A stretch of 64,000 bases of DNA from positions 434,001 through 498,000 of the forward strand of contig CAWFCG010000001.1 in assembly GCA_963814315.1 (NCBI GenBank), written 5' to 3'. The position numbers and the translations under genes are program-made. Within the stretch, counting starts at the first letter, position 1. Every line of letters starts with the position of its first letter. Source of the stretch: JAFMJV01 sp963814315 (GTDB lineage: Bacteria; Chloroflexota; Limnocylindria; Limnocylindrales; CSP1-4). Positions 17,220 through 25,812 of this stretch are shown here, in pieces. The notes beneath the pieces were generated by a model. The model was not told where the DNA came from. It saw nothing but the letters and a program-made list of their open reading frames with translations, and did no database searches.

Positions 17220-18461
17220 CTAAACCTCGGCGAGACGAGCGAATGAGCCTCGAAGGGCCGGGTACAAGTCTCGATAGACGGCGTAGGCGCCATCGTAGAC
17301 TTGGGCATCGGGGCCGGGCTCGGTCATGGTCGAGATCTCGACCATGACCTCACAAGCAGCCTGTGCGGTCTGATGCCAGCCCGCCGCCACCGCGGCAAGG
17401 ATGGCCGCGCCTGTTGCTGCCGCTTCATGGTTGCGTGTGAGGGCCAGCGGTACGTCAAGGACATCGGCCATGATCTGGGTCCACAACTCGGACCTGGTGC
17501 CCCCGCCAGAGGCGCGCACATCACGGACCGGCTGCGGAGAGGCATCGCGAACAAGCTCGTAGATATCACGCAGGCTGAAGGCCACGCCTTCGAGGACGGC
17601 ACGCACCATGTGGTCCAAACCGTGGCGATGGGTCAGACCCACGAATGCGGCGCGAGCGAGCGGATCAGGATGCGATGTCTGATCACCGGTGAGATAGGGC
17701 AGGTATAGAAGGCCCTCGGCGCCAGGTGGAATACCCGCGGCCCGCATTGTCAGCTCACCCCATGAAGCATTCGGCGCCAACTCCTCACGCAGCCACTTGA
17801 GCGATCCGGCAGCGGACAGCGTCACGCCCATGAGGTGCCACATGTCGGGCACGGCATGGCAGAAAGCCTGAAGGCGACCGTCCGACTTCGAGACCAAGTC
17901 CTCGGTCGGCGCGAAGACCACGCCCGAGGTGCCAAGTGACAATGCAGCAATACCCGGGACCACGGCTCCAAGGCCGACGGCATTGGCCGCCTGATCACCT
18001 GCTCCGCCAACCACCGCTGTCCCGACCCGCAACCCGGTCGCAGCGGCCGCTGCTTCGCTCACGACACCGACGATCTCGGGTCCTTCCACCGTGCGTGGCA
18101 ACATCTCGGGATCGAGGCCCAGCGCGTTCACGATCTCGCTCGACCAGGTTCTCAACACCAGATCGAAGAGTAGGGTTCCAGCTCCATCGGAAACATCTAC
18201 GGCGTAGTCACCCGTCAGTCTGAACCTGACGTAGTCCGTCGGGAGGAGCAGATGCCTGCATCTCTTCCAGACCTCGGGAAGGTGCCTCCGCACCCATAGG
18301 AGCTTGGGTGCGGTGAAGCTGGCGAGTGCGTCATTCCCGGTGATGGCGACGAGGCGCTCTCGTCCGATGATGTCGCGAATCTCGTCGCACTCGACCGCTG
18401 CGCGCTGGTCATTCCAGAGAATGGCAGGCCGGACGACCTCGCCGTGGTCATCGGCGGTCAT
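17220..18461 (-). pseudogene. xylB: Xylulokinase-type FGGY kinase lacking its N-terminus
   Basis: The 413 residues match a xylulokinase from the middle of domain I onward: GEVVRPAILWNDQRA, then LLLPTDYVRFRLTGDYAVDV, GGAGDQAANAVGLG and SLGTSGVVFAPTED. The C-terminal domain has GLTHRHGLDHMVRAVLEGVA and SGGGTRSELWTQIMADVLD. Full-length enzymes are about 490 residues, so roughly 75 N-terminal residues, including the first phosphate-binding motif (DxGTxxxK), are gone. Upstream the reading passes directly into a DUF262 fragment. Without that motif activity is unlikely. Xylose isomerase is encoded at 31560, so a working copy may exist elsewhere. Confidence 0.75.
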
Positions 18462-19173
18462 AGTCGTAGACCGTGAGCCAGTGGGCCCGCAGGAGCTGGT
18501 CCGCGTATCGCGGGTCCGAGAGGCCGGCGCGCATCAGCCGCGACAGGATCTCGGCCCATGCGGCGTTCACGAACTCGGTGAGGCCGTGCGAGGGGAGATC
18601 GAGCTTGTTCGACAGGTACAGGAGGTAGTTCTTCGCCTTCTCGAGCTCGGTCAGGGGCTTCCCGCGGTCGTTCATGACCTCGAAGATGACGCCCACCTCG
18701 GCGCTCGTGGAGACCTCGTAGAGGACGAACACGAGGTTGGAGGTCACCTTCGTCCTGAGCCCCTGTAGCCATGTGCCGTAGTCCGGCCCGAGGACGGCGC
18801 GCTGGCGCTCCAGGTAGGCGGCGAAGTGGCGCTTCGCACCCACGAGTCGTTCTTGCGACGCGTTGACCGGCTGCGCCGGCACAGACGCGTCCGCGAGGAC
18901 CGAGTCGCGCCAGTAGCCATCCGTGTCCGCGTTGAGGCGCAGTCTGTCCAGCGGCTCACCCGCCGCCGAACTGACGTGCAAGTAGGCCTCGGCCGTCCCG
19001 ATCGCGAGCGGCAGCAGGTTGGGCAGCGTCGCGAGCTCCCGGCGGATGGCATCGAGGAGGAACACCACCGCCGTGAGCCGCTGCTGGCCATCGACGCTGT
19101 CGAAGTCCTCGTAGGCACGCCCGGCGTGGGAATGACTGCCATCTGGCCCCACCGTGATGGTCGGTCCGGCCAT
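18448..19173 (-). pseudogene. DUF262 (GmrSD N-terminal-like) fragment
   Basis: About 240 residues carry the DUF262 core: DSVDGQQRLTAVVFLLDAI (the conserved DGQQR motif) and FEVMNDRGKPLTELEKAKNY, then the ending HWLTVYDYDRR. DUF262 proteins are the N-terminal half of GmrSD-type restriction or related phage-defence enzymes. Here the first roughly 60 residues and the whole C-terminal part are lacking. Its 3' end runs into the truncated xylulokinase within about 20 bases, so two broken genes are joined. It is probably a scar of deletion after horizontal transfer. Confidence 0.7.
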
Positions 19174-19222
19174 CCCACGCTAGGCTTCTGGCGACGAGCT
19201 GTATTGCCGAAAGGGGACGACC

Positions 19223-20272
19223 GTGGAACACCGGACACTCGGAGACAGCGGCCTGCGGGTCCCTGTGCTGACGCTAGGCACGGGTACGTTCGGTGGCCGG
19301 GGAGCCTTCTACTCCGCATGGGGCGCTACGGATGCACAGGGTGCCAAACGGATGTTGGATGTCTGCCTTGCGTCCGGCTTGTGCATGTTCGATACCGCCA
19401 ATTCGTACTCCGACGGAGCCGCGGAGGAAATCCTGGGTGCAGCGATCGAGGGTCGTCGACACGAAGTAATCATCTCCACGAAAGCGGCGCAACGGACCGG
19501 GCCTGGGCTGAACGACATCGGGGCCTCTCGCTCCCACCTCGTCGATGCCGTCGACGCCAGCCTCAAACGCCTCGGAACAGACTACATCGATGTCTTCCAG
19601 CTTCACGGGTTCGACACCCACGCCCACCCCGAGGTGGCCCTCCGGGCTCTCGACGACCTAGTCACCGCGGGCAAGATCCGCGTCATCGGATGCTCAAACT
19701 TCTCTGGCTGGCAGCTGATGAAGTCCCTTTCCGTCTCGGACCGAAGGGGTCTCGAACGCTTCTGGGTCCACCAAGCGTACTACTCGCTGGTGGGCCGGGA
19801 CTACGAGTGGGAACTCATGCCGCTCGCCGTTGATCAGCGACTCGCGACAGTGGTTTGGAGTCCCTTGGGCTGGGGACGGTTGACCGGAAGAATCGGCCGC
19901 AGCAAGGACGTGCCGCGCTCGAGCCGCCTCAACTCAGACCTCGTGGCCGGTCTGGGGCCCGCGATAGCCGATGAGCAACTGTACCGGGTGACCGATGCGC
20001 TGGATGAGGTTGCTGACGCCACTGGTCGGACTGTTCCACAGGTCGCCGTGCGTTGGCTGCTGCAGCGACCCACAGTCACGAGCGTCATCATCGGAGCGCG
20101 AAACCAAGAGCAGCTTCAGGAGAACCTGGGATCTGTGGGCTGGACGCTCGACGAAGTTCACATGCGCCTACTCGATGAGGCGAGCGCAGTCTCTCTTCCG
20201 TATCCGTATTGGCATCACGCGCAGTTTCCTGAGCTGCTCCGGACTTCCAGCGACCTGCCGCGTCGTAGCTGA
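19223..20272 (+). CDS. Aldo/keto reductase
   Basis: The 349-residue NADPH-dependent oxidoreductase has the AKR catalytic set: Asp and Tyr in FDTANSYSDG, Lys in IISTKAAQ and His in VFQLHGFD. Cofactor-binding ends are GCSNFSGWQL and TVTSVIIGARNQEQLQENL. GTG 19223 has AAAGGGGAC just upstream. It is intact although both flanks hold broken genes. AKRs of this kind reduce or oxidise sugars and small aldehydes; with the sugar genes downstream, a role in sugar redox chemistry is reasonable but not shown. Confidence 0.85.
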   Translation: MEHRTLGDSGLRVPVLTLGTGTFGGRGAFYSAWGATDAQGAKRMLDVCLASGLCMFDTANSYSDGAAEEILGAAIEGRRHEVIISTKAAQRTGPGLNDIGASRSHLVDAVDASLKRLGTDYIDVFQLHGFDTHAHPEVALRALDDLVTAGKIRVIGCSNFSGWQLMKSLSVSDRRGLERFWVHQAYYSLVGRDYEWELMPLAVDQRLATVVWSPLGWGRLTGRIGRSKDVPRSSRLNSDLVAGLGPAIADEQLYRVTDALDEVADATGRTVPQVAVRWLLQRPTVTSVIIGARNQEQLQENLGSVGWTLDEVHMRLLDEASAVSLPYPYWHHAQFPELLRTSSDLPRRS

Positions 20273-20303
20273 TCTCGATGCGGCCTATGTCTACCCCGGC
20301 ATG

Positions 20304-20745
20304 CTACGGAGTACACTCTGAGCGGATGCCGTCGTCGATGGCGGTGTCAGAACCGGTGATGAAGGTAGCTCTGTCGGAGTCGAGGAAGCGCACGAGCCCG
20401 GCGACCTCCTCCGCCATCCCGAGCCGGTTGAGCGGGTGCGCGGCGGCCCACCCACAGCACAGGCCCTCAGGCTCCCGACCGACGAACGTGTCTGCCGCGA
20501 TCTGCGTTAGGGTAGTGTCGATGGCGCGGGGCGAGATGCCGACGCAGCGGATTCCGTCTCGCGCATGATCGATGGCGGCCGCCCGGGTCAGACCTAGGAC
20601 GACCGCCTTGGAGGGCGAGTTGGCCGCGGTGGCATCGATCATGCAGCAGTGGAATGGCCAGCTTGCAAGAGATGACCTGTGCGGTGGGGTTCAACTGCAG
20701 CGTGTGGTTCCAGTCCTCGAGAGCGAGGACGTCGACCGTCCCGAA
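20304..20745 (-). pseudogene. Short-chain dehydrogenase remnant, frameshifted
   Basis: Two pieces of an SDR lie in different minus-strand frames: FGTVDVLALEDWNHTLQLNP ... CKLAIPLL (20745 to about 20640) and then SPSKAVVLGLTRAAAIDHAR ... GIRCVGISP ... FITGSDTAIDDG (to 20304). The catalytic tyrosine of YxxxK is replaced (NSPSK) and the N-terminal TGxxxGxG nucleotide site is missing. The gene is decayed. Confidence 0.65.
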
Positions 20746-20984
20746 GCACGCGACATTCGTCTTCGGTGGTGCGAGAAACTTGAGCCCTGTGGAGACCTGT
20801 GGCCGTTCGACCTCGCTCGCGGAACGCCTCTGGATGATTGACGGCAGCGCGGAACACATGGTCAGCCAGCAGTTCTGACCGATCAGCGGTGCTGAAGAGA
20901 CGGAGAGGGCTGACGGACTCAAACTGAATGTTCTCTCTGCGTATAGGCCCTCAGGTCAGTGCTGCGGCGGCCTCATCGGGGAGT

Positions 20985-21053
20985 GATCGGAAACCCGTGG
21001 AACGGCTGATCGGATTGCGGTGGAACCGGTGATCGGAATGGCGCGGAATCCGC
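20985..21053 (+). repeat. Three imperfect 23-base tandem repeats (IS21-end-like)
   Basis: Units begin at 20985, 21008 and 21031, each starting GATCGGA and carrying GTGGAA or GCGGAA about 12 bases in. IS21-family elements have several repeats of this size at their ends, bound by the transposase. No transposase gene is beside them; the nearest IS21 trace is the IstB piece at 6259. They sit between the SDR remnant and the terminator of the sugar operon, marking a likely old insertion boundary. Confidence 0.55.
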
Positions 21054-21106
21054 GTGTTCTCCGCGGAAGTCCTCGATCTAAGCAGAGAAGACATCCATAG
21101 GCGAAT

Positions 21107-21139
21107 ACGAACAGCGCCCCTGGGTGGGGCGCTGTTCGT
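21107..21139 (-). terminator. Terminator of the first sugar/corrinoid operon
   Basis: A perfect 14-base-pair stem (ACGAACAGCGCCCC / GGGGCGCTGTTCGT) with a 5-base loop lies 25 bases after the stop of the mutarotase-like gene. Confidence 0.75.
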
Positions 21140-21163
21140 AGGAGGAGGAAGTCGGGTTCCTCC

Positions 21164-22228
21164 TCAGTAGACCTCGCCGTTCGCGTTGATCCCCTGGATG
21201 CGGTCACGACCGCCGTAGACCACTGCGATGTATCGCGTCTCGAGCTTGCCCTCGCCGGCCAGGGTCACCGCGCTACCGTTGTCGATCGCTTCGAGCAGTC
21301 CCGAGTCTGGCCAGCTGGTCCACGGTTCGAGCGCACAGGTGTACTCGCGACCCCACCAAGGGGCATCCGGCTCTCCGCCCCACACCTGCCAGAACCACAG
21401 ATACGGGAAGAGCGTCGCATCCCAGCGCAGGCCGAAACCGACTTGCTTGCGGCCGCTTGTGATGCCGTACCAACCCTCATCGAAGTCGCGCAAGCAGACC
21501 CATTCGGAGCGGCCGACGTCCGCGGGCGGCACCACGCTCAGGTCGAGCGTACCGCCACCGATCAACCGTGCGTCTGGCCAGCAGAACTCTTGACCGAACT
21601 CCAATGTGCTGGTCGGCAACGGCGCTGATCTCTGCGTGCTCCCCTGGCAATCGGGCAGGTCGATGCGACAGCTGTCGTCGAGGAAGGGCGCCCCGAATGC
21701 CGGGTGCTGCCCCCACATCAGATCGATGGGATTACTCGAGAGGTTGTGCACGATCTCGTCAACGGTCAGCGCCGAGGAGCCCGAACGGAGCGACAGTCGC
21801 TTCTCGACACGGAACGGCGTGAGTGGGGTCTCGACGGACAGTGCGACCGTGACGAGCTCGGGCGTGTCCATCTCGACAACTGCGTCCCAGCGGGAGGCCC
21901 ACAGCTCACCATGGAAAGGAATCTCGGCACCGCGGTATGCCACACCCGCGCCGCCGTTGGGCAGACATTCCTGCCAACCACCCTCCCACTCGTCGAGGAA
22001 GGCGAAGACGCCCGATGCCGGGCGGCGACCGCCGGGCATCGGGGGCTGCAGTCCGGCAGAGCTTCGCCACAAGACATCGGTGTCGGACGGCTTGTGTACG
22101 AAGGACACGACATCGGTGCCCTTGTCAGGCAGCAGCTCCACGCGGACCAGCTCGTTCTCGAGCGCGATGACGCGCCGGCCGGCTTCGACGAAGTCGCGGA
22201 CCCGAGCTCCGAAGTGACGCGCTGCCAT
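21164..22228 (-). CDS. Aldose-1-epimerase-like (galactose mutarotase fold) protein
   Basis: The 354-residue protein belongs to the mutarotase-like superfamily: NELVRVELLPDKGTDVVSFV near the start, an IPFHGELWASRWD segment with a candidate catalytic His, and MWGQHPAFGAPFLDD with a second His, then ALEPWTSWPDSGLLEAI, a known C-terminal pattern in these proteins. It would interconvert sugar anomers, feeding the dehydrogenase of the same operon. Its ATG overlaps the stop of the corrinoid gene (TGATG). It is the last gene before the terminator at 21107. Confidence 0.75.
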   Translation of the reverse strand: MAARHFGARVRDFVEAGRRVIALENELVRVELLPDKGTDVVSFVHKPSDTDVLWRSSAGLQPPMPGGRRPASGVFAFLDEWEGGWQECLPNGGAGVAYRGAEIPFHGELWASRWDAVVEMDTPELVTVALSVETPLTPFRVEKRLSLRSGSSALTVDEIVHNLSSNPIDLMWGQHPAFGAPFLDDSCRIDLPDCQGSTQRSAPLPTSTLEFGQEFCWPDARLIGGGTLDLSVVPPADVGRSEWVCLRDFDEGWYGITSGRKQVGFGLRWDATLFPYLWFWQVWGGEPDAPWWGREYTCALEPWTSWPDSGLLEAIDNGSAVTLAGEGKLETRYIAVVYGGRDRIQGINANGEVY

Positions 22229-22863
22229 CAGTTGCTCATCCCCAAGGCGCGCCGCACCACATCGACGGCTCGAGCGGCGTCAGGCGCGAACCCGTCGGCG
22301 CCGATCTGGATCGCATACTCCTCAGTGACCGGGGCGCCGCCGACGATCACCTTGGTGGCCGCGACGTCGCTCGCGCGCACCGCGTCCACGACATCGGCCA
22401 TGCCGGTCATGGTCGTCGTTAGCAGGGCCGAGATGCCGATCACAGCGGCGTCGTGTTGACGGGCGGCTTCGACGAATCGGTCGGCCGGGACGTTCGTACC
22501 CAAGTCGATGACCTCGAGATTGGCGCCCTTCAACATCATCGAGACGAGGCCCTTACCGATGTCGTGTAGGTCTCCCTTGACCGTGCCGATGACGACCGTG
22601 TGTTCCGGCTGCACGCCTGATTCGACGAGCGCGGGCTCAAGCTCGATGAGCGCCTCCTTCATCGCGCGCGCGGCGACCAGCATGCCGGAGACGTAGACGT
22701 CGCCGGTCTGGAAGCGCTCGCCGATGGCGGCCATGGACGCCGTCATCGCGTCCAGGATCTTCGTCGCAGCGATGCCATCAGCGAGCGCGTCACGGGTGAG
22801 CGACCGTGCGGCCTTTGCGTCGCCGATTTCGATAGCGGTGCCCAGTAGGGCCAAGTCAGTCAT
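22228..22863 (-). CDS. Corrinoid (B12-binding) methyltransferase protein, copy 1
   Basis: The 211-residue protein has the two parts of MtaC/MtbC-type corrinoid proteins. An N-terminal helical cap (about 1-85) is followed by a B12-binding Rossmann domain with DLHDIGKGLV (the His that ligates cobalt), ISALLTTTMTGM and IVGGAPVTEEYA. In methyltransferase systems such proteins carry a methyl group between a substrate-specific methyltransferase and a methyl acceptor. It follows the URO-D-family gene by 27 bases. Its presence inside a sugar ABC operon is unusual and suggests methylated sugars or polyols. It is closely related to the protein at 44878. No reductive-activation protein (RamA/ATRe type) is seen in the window. 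Confidence 0.88.
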   Translation of the reverse strand: MTDLALLGTAIEIGDAKAARSLTRDALADGIAATKILDAMTASMAAIGERFQTGDVYVSGMLVAARAMKEALIELEPALVESGVQPEHTVVIGTVKGDLHDIGKGLVSMMLKGANLEVIDLGTNVPADRFVEAARQHDAAVIGISALLTTTMTGMADVVDAVRASDVAATKVIVGGAPVTEEYAIQIGADGFAPDAARAVDVVRRALGMSN

Positions 22864-22890
22864 GGCTTCATGCTCCTCGGTCGCGCGTTG

Positions 22891-24090
22891 TCATCTGTTC
22901 TCATAGGCTTCGAGCAGGGCCTCGTGGACCTCGCGCGGGCTGTCCTTGCGCCGATCGGGGACCGGCTGGTAGCGACCACCCGGCAGCAAGCCGAGGATGG
23001 GCGAGTAGTCCTGGAGGAACGCGACCCCCCGCAGCTCGATCAGCTCCGCCATGCGCTCGAAATAGGCTCGGTAGTCGATCGGGGTGAAATCGCCGATGAA
23101 CAGCACCAGGCGGTCCTTGACGCGCTCGTGCAGCTGTGCGAGGGCGTCAAAGTCATGCAGGGTGAACACGTTCAAGCCCTTCAGCCCATCCGTGGCCAGG
23201 AAGCTGTCGGCGTGGTGGCTGGCGTTGCCACAGTAGTGCACGATCCCGCCACCGAAGGCCGTGAGGATGCGGGAGTTGTAGGGCACCACGAACTCGCGGT
23301 ACAAGTCGGCGTCGATGAGAACGGCGTCGTCGTCGGACAACCAGACGCCGATGTTCTCGCCGGTGTACACGGACTGGTTGGCGATGCAGTAGCCGGGACC
23401 TTCCCCGATCAGCTCCTTCTGGGCCTGGACCCACGTGATCAGTCCGTCGGTGACGACGTCCATCAGCTGGTGCATGGACGCCGGGTCATCCATCATGAGA
23501 TAGATCAGCTTGTCGTAACCCATCAACTGGTTGGCAGTCGTAAGCGGACCCTGGTGGTCGGTGATGCCGACCGGCAGGTCGCTGTTCTCCTTCATGTAGC
23601 GCAGGAACTCGAGGACCGTCGGCATCAGGCCGTCCCGCTCGGGATCGGGAACGCGTAGCCGCCGGATGTCGTCGGGACCATGTACGGGGTAGTACGTGGG
23701 GTCGGCGGCCGGGTCCTGGCCGGGCTGAAACTCGACGCGACAACCGAAGGCGGAGGCCGCCACCACGGTGCCGAACCACGGCATCAAGTAGGGCACCCAG
23801 TCGTCGTCGACGTTGCGGAGATGGTTCAGGTACCAGCGCTCCTGGGCAGCAACTGCCGCGACGGGGTCGGTGAAGAACGAGTCAGGGACGGTCTCCGGTG
23901 CGTGGCCGAAGACCCAGGCGACCGCGTCGGTCACCGATGCGACAGGCCGCTCCATGGGCTCGAACGCGAACACCGCGTCCATGCGCGGTTTGGTGCGAGC
24001 GAGCCGCTCCTCGTACCGGCGCTGCAGCTCGGCACGCTCCGCCGTTTCGAGCGGCATTCCATAGTCCTGCTGGTCGTCGAGTTCGTTCAT
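22891..24090 (-). CDS. URO-D-family (MtaA/CmuA-like) methyltransferase, copy 1
   Basis: The 399-residue protein has the uroporphyrinogen-decarboxylase fold used by methyltransferases such as MtaA, CmuA and related enzymes. A likely zinc site is IVHYCGNASHH (His-x-Cys). Other family signs are GITDHQGPLTTANQLMGYD and the ending YSPILGLLPGG. True HemE is unlikely: the N-terminal substrate motif is absent and the neighbours are sugar genes. It is expected to move methyl groups to or from the corrinoid protein encoded next. ATG 24090 was chosen for its position after GGGAGGGA; the frame upstream looks non-coding. Confidence 0.8.
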   Translation of the reverse strand: MNELDDQQDYGMPLETAERAELQRRYEERLARTKPRMDAVFAFEPMERPVASVTDAVAWVFGHAPETVPDSFFTDPVAAVAAQERWYLNHLRNVDDDWVPYLMPWFGTVVAASAFGCRVEFQPGQDPAADPTYYPVHGPDDIRRLRVPDPERDGLMPTVLEFLRYMKENSDLPVGITDHQGPLTTANQLMGYDKLIYLMMDDPASMHQLMDVVTDGLITWVQAQKELIGEGPGYCIANQSVYTGENIGVWLSDDDAVLIDADLYREFVVPYNSRILTAFGGGIVHYCGNASHHADSFLATDGLKGLNVFTLHDFDALAQLHERVKDRLVLFIGDFTPIDYRAYFERMAELIELRGVAFLQDYSPILGLLPGGRYQPVPDRRKDSPREVHEALLEAYENR

Positions 24091-24160
24091 TGGCGTTCCG
24101 TCCCTCCCTTTCGACGGCCTCGTTGGGTCCGCACCTGGCCGCTGATCTCCGTGCGTCTTG

Positions 24161-25045
24161 TCATCCGGCAAACTCGTTCGTGGCCAGTCCTGCGACGCCA
24201 GGCCGACAGACGAAGGTGGCCCCCGCGAGCGGCTGGTCCCGAAGGGCATCTGCGCCCAAGGCATACGCTGCGGACGTGATGTACAGATCGCCGAGGTCAG
24301 GACCACCGAAGCACACGCTCGTCGGCTGCTTGACAGGAAGACTGATGCTGCCCCGCAGCACACCGTCGGGCTGGTAGCAGCGCACCTCGCCTCCGAAGAA
24401 GAGCGCCACCCAGACGTTGCCCTCGGCATCGACTGTCAGTCCATCTGGCATTCCCTCGTCCTGTGCGAACGTGACGAGCCGGGATGGTTCGCCGAGTGCG
24501 CCACTCGTGGCGTCAAACGGGAAGGCATCGATGGCGTAGTTTCCCGAGTCGATGAAGTACATGACGTCGCCGCCGGGGCTCCAGCCCAAGCCGTTCGCGA
24601 TCGTGAGGCCGGAAAGCATCCGCGTCACCGAATGATCGGCGTCCACGCGGTACAGAGAGGCCGCGCCCTCGGAGAAGTCGAATGCCATCGTGCCCGCCCA
24701 AAGTCGACCCTGTGGATCGCACTTCGCATCATTCATCCGGTTGCCGGGGTTGTCGGCCTCGATCGGAGCGAAGACCCGTACCGCGTCATCACCATCGGCC
24801 AAGAAGCCGATGCCGTCCCGCATCGCCACCACGAGCCCACCCTGAGCTCGCGGGATGGCTGCTCCCACTTCCTGTCCCACACTGGTCTTGTCGAGCGATC
24901 CACTCACCGGATCGAGGCGGTAGATGAGGCCTGGCGAAACATCCACGAACAGCAACGTCCCGGTCCGCGCGTCCCACGAGGGTCCCTCGCCCACGTCGGC
25001 GCCGACCTCCGAGATCGGCGTCACGTTCACGTCGTCGAACACCAT
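24161..25045 (-). CDS. SMP-30/gluconolactonase-family lactonase
   Basis: The 294-residue six-bladed propeller is of the SMP-30/gluconolactonase/LRE-like family. Metal-site segments are visible: Glu in GADVGEGPSWDARTG, Asn in NRMNDAKCDPQGRLWAG, Asn in IANGLGWSPGG and Asp in GMPDGLTVDAEGN. It opens sugar lactones to sugar acids, the step after a sugar dehydrogenase. GGGAGG lies eight bases before ATG 25045. The gene follows the SDR gene by 17 bases. Probably cytoplasmic, as no signal peptide is seen. Confidence 0.87.
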   Translation of the reverse strand: MVFDDVNVTPISEVGADVGEGPSWDARTGTLLFVDVSPGLIYRLDPVSGSLDKTSVGQEVGAAIPRAQGGLVVAMRDGIGFLADGDDAVRVFAPIEADNPGNRMNDAKCDPQGRLWAGTMAFDFSEGAASLYRVDADHSVTRMLSGLTIANGLGWSPGGDVMYFIDSGNYAIDAFPFDATSGALGEPSRLVTFAQDEGMPDGLTVDAEGNVWVALFFGGEVRCYQPDGVLRGSISLPVKQPTSVCFGGPDLGDLYITSAAYALGADALRDQPLAGATFVCRPGVAGLATNEFAG

Positions 25046-25062
25046 CGCGCCTCCCTGCGAAT

Positions 25063-25812
25063 TCAGAAGTTGCCCAGCGAGGAGCCGCCGTCGACCAGGT
25101 ACGTCGACCCGGTCACGCTGGCTGCCGCCGGGGTACACAAGAAGAGCATGACCGCCGCGACATCCTCCGGTTCCAGGAGCGCTCCGAGCGGTACAGCCCT
25201 GGCGGCCCGTGCTGCGTACTCGGGATTTCGCTCCGCCTCCGCCCGTGCCAAACCAGCGTTCACGATCCCCGGCGCAACGAGGTTGCAGCGGATCCCGTCC
25301 TTCGCGTGCTCCAGGGCGATCGACCTCGCCAGCATCTGCAGCGCTGCCTTCGAACTCGAGTACGGAGCGAGCTCCGGCCATGGTCGCTCGCCCACCCACG
25401 ACCCGTTCAACACGATGGAGCCTTTGGTCCCGTCACGCAGGAATCGGCGGACCGCCGCCTGCGTGACGTGGAAGTTACCGGTCAGGTTGACCTCGATCTG
25501 TCGCCGCCACGAGTCGACCGTGACATCGACGAACGGGGCCGGCTCGACGATCCCGGCGTTGCCGATGACGAAGTCGAGTCCATCCGCTCCGTCGATCGCA
25601 ACATCGACTGCCGGGCGGTCGGTCACGTCAGCAGTCACATAGCTGATCTGATCGGATGGCAGACCGTCGAGCAGTGCCGTCGCGCGCTCCGGGCTCGACC
25701 GACCGACCGCGATGACCTTCGCCCCCGCTTCGACGAATGCCCAACAGACGGCGCGTCCGATGTCGCCGGCTGCACCGGTCACCAGCACGGTCTTGCCACT
25801 CAAGTCATTCAC
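25063..25812 (-). CDS. SDR-family sugar dehydrogenase (inferred substrate)
   Basis: The 249-residue classical short-chain dehydrogenase has the nucleotide site TGAAGDIGRA, the NAG motif (IGNAGIVEP), a catalytic Ser in LNGSWVG and YSSSK as YxxxK. The ending ITGSTYLVDGG type (SVTGSTYLVDGGSS) is standard. Start is GTG 25812 with AGAGGTG eight bases before; it overlaps the preceding gene by eight bases. With mutarotase, lactonase and dehydratase in the same operon, oxidation of a free aldose to its lactone is the likely job. Confidence 0.85.
   Translation of the reverse strand: MNDLSGKTVLVTGAAGDIGRAVCWAFVEAGAKVIAVGRSSPERATALLDGLPSDQISYVTADVTDRPAVDVAIDGADGLDFVIGNAGIVEPAPFVDVTVDSWRRQIEVNLTGNFHVTQAAVRRFLRDGTKGSIVLNGSWVGERPWPELAPYSSSKAALQMLARSIALEHAKDGIRCNLVAPGIVNAGLARAEAERNPEYAARAARAVPLGALLEPEDVAAVMLFLCTPAAASVTGSTYLVDGGSSLGNF

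Noticed and set aside
20985..21053. CRISPR array
   Set aside because: Repeats are only 23 bases, directly adjacent, imperfect and without spacers; no cas genes are present anywhere in the window.
22891..24090. Reading the URO-D protein as housekeeping uroporphyrinogen decarboxylase (HemE)
   Set aside because: No haem genes are near, the N-terminal HemE substrate motif is absent, and a His-x-Cys zinc motif plus a neighbouring corrinoid gene favour the methyltransferase branch.
24158..25642. 494-codon plus-strand frame across the lactonase and SDR genes
   Set aside because: It is antisense to two genes with intact catalytic motifs and shows Arg/His/Pro-rich composition without a family match.
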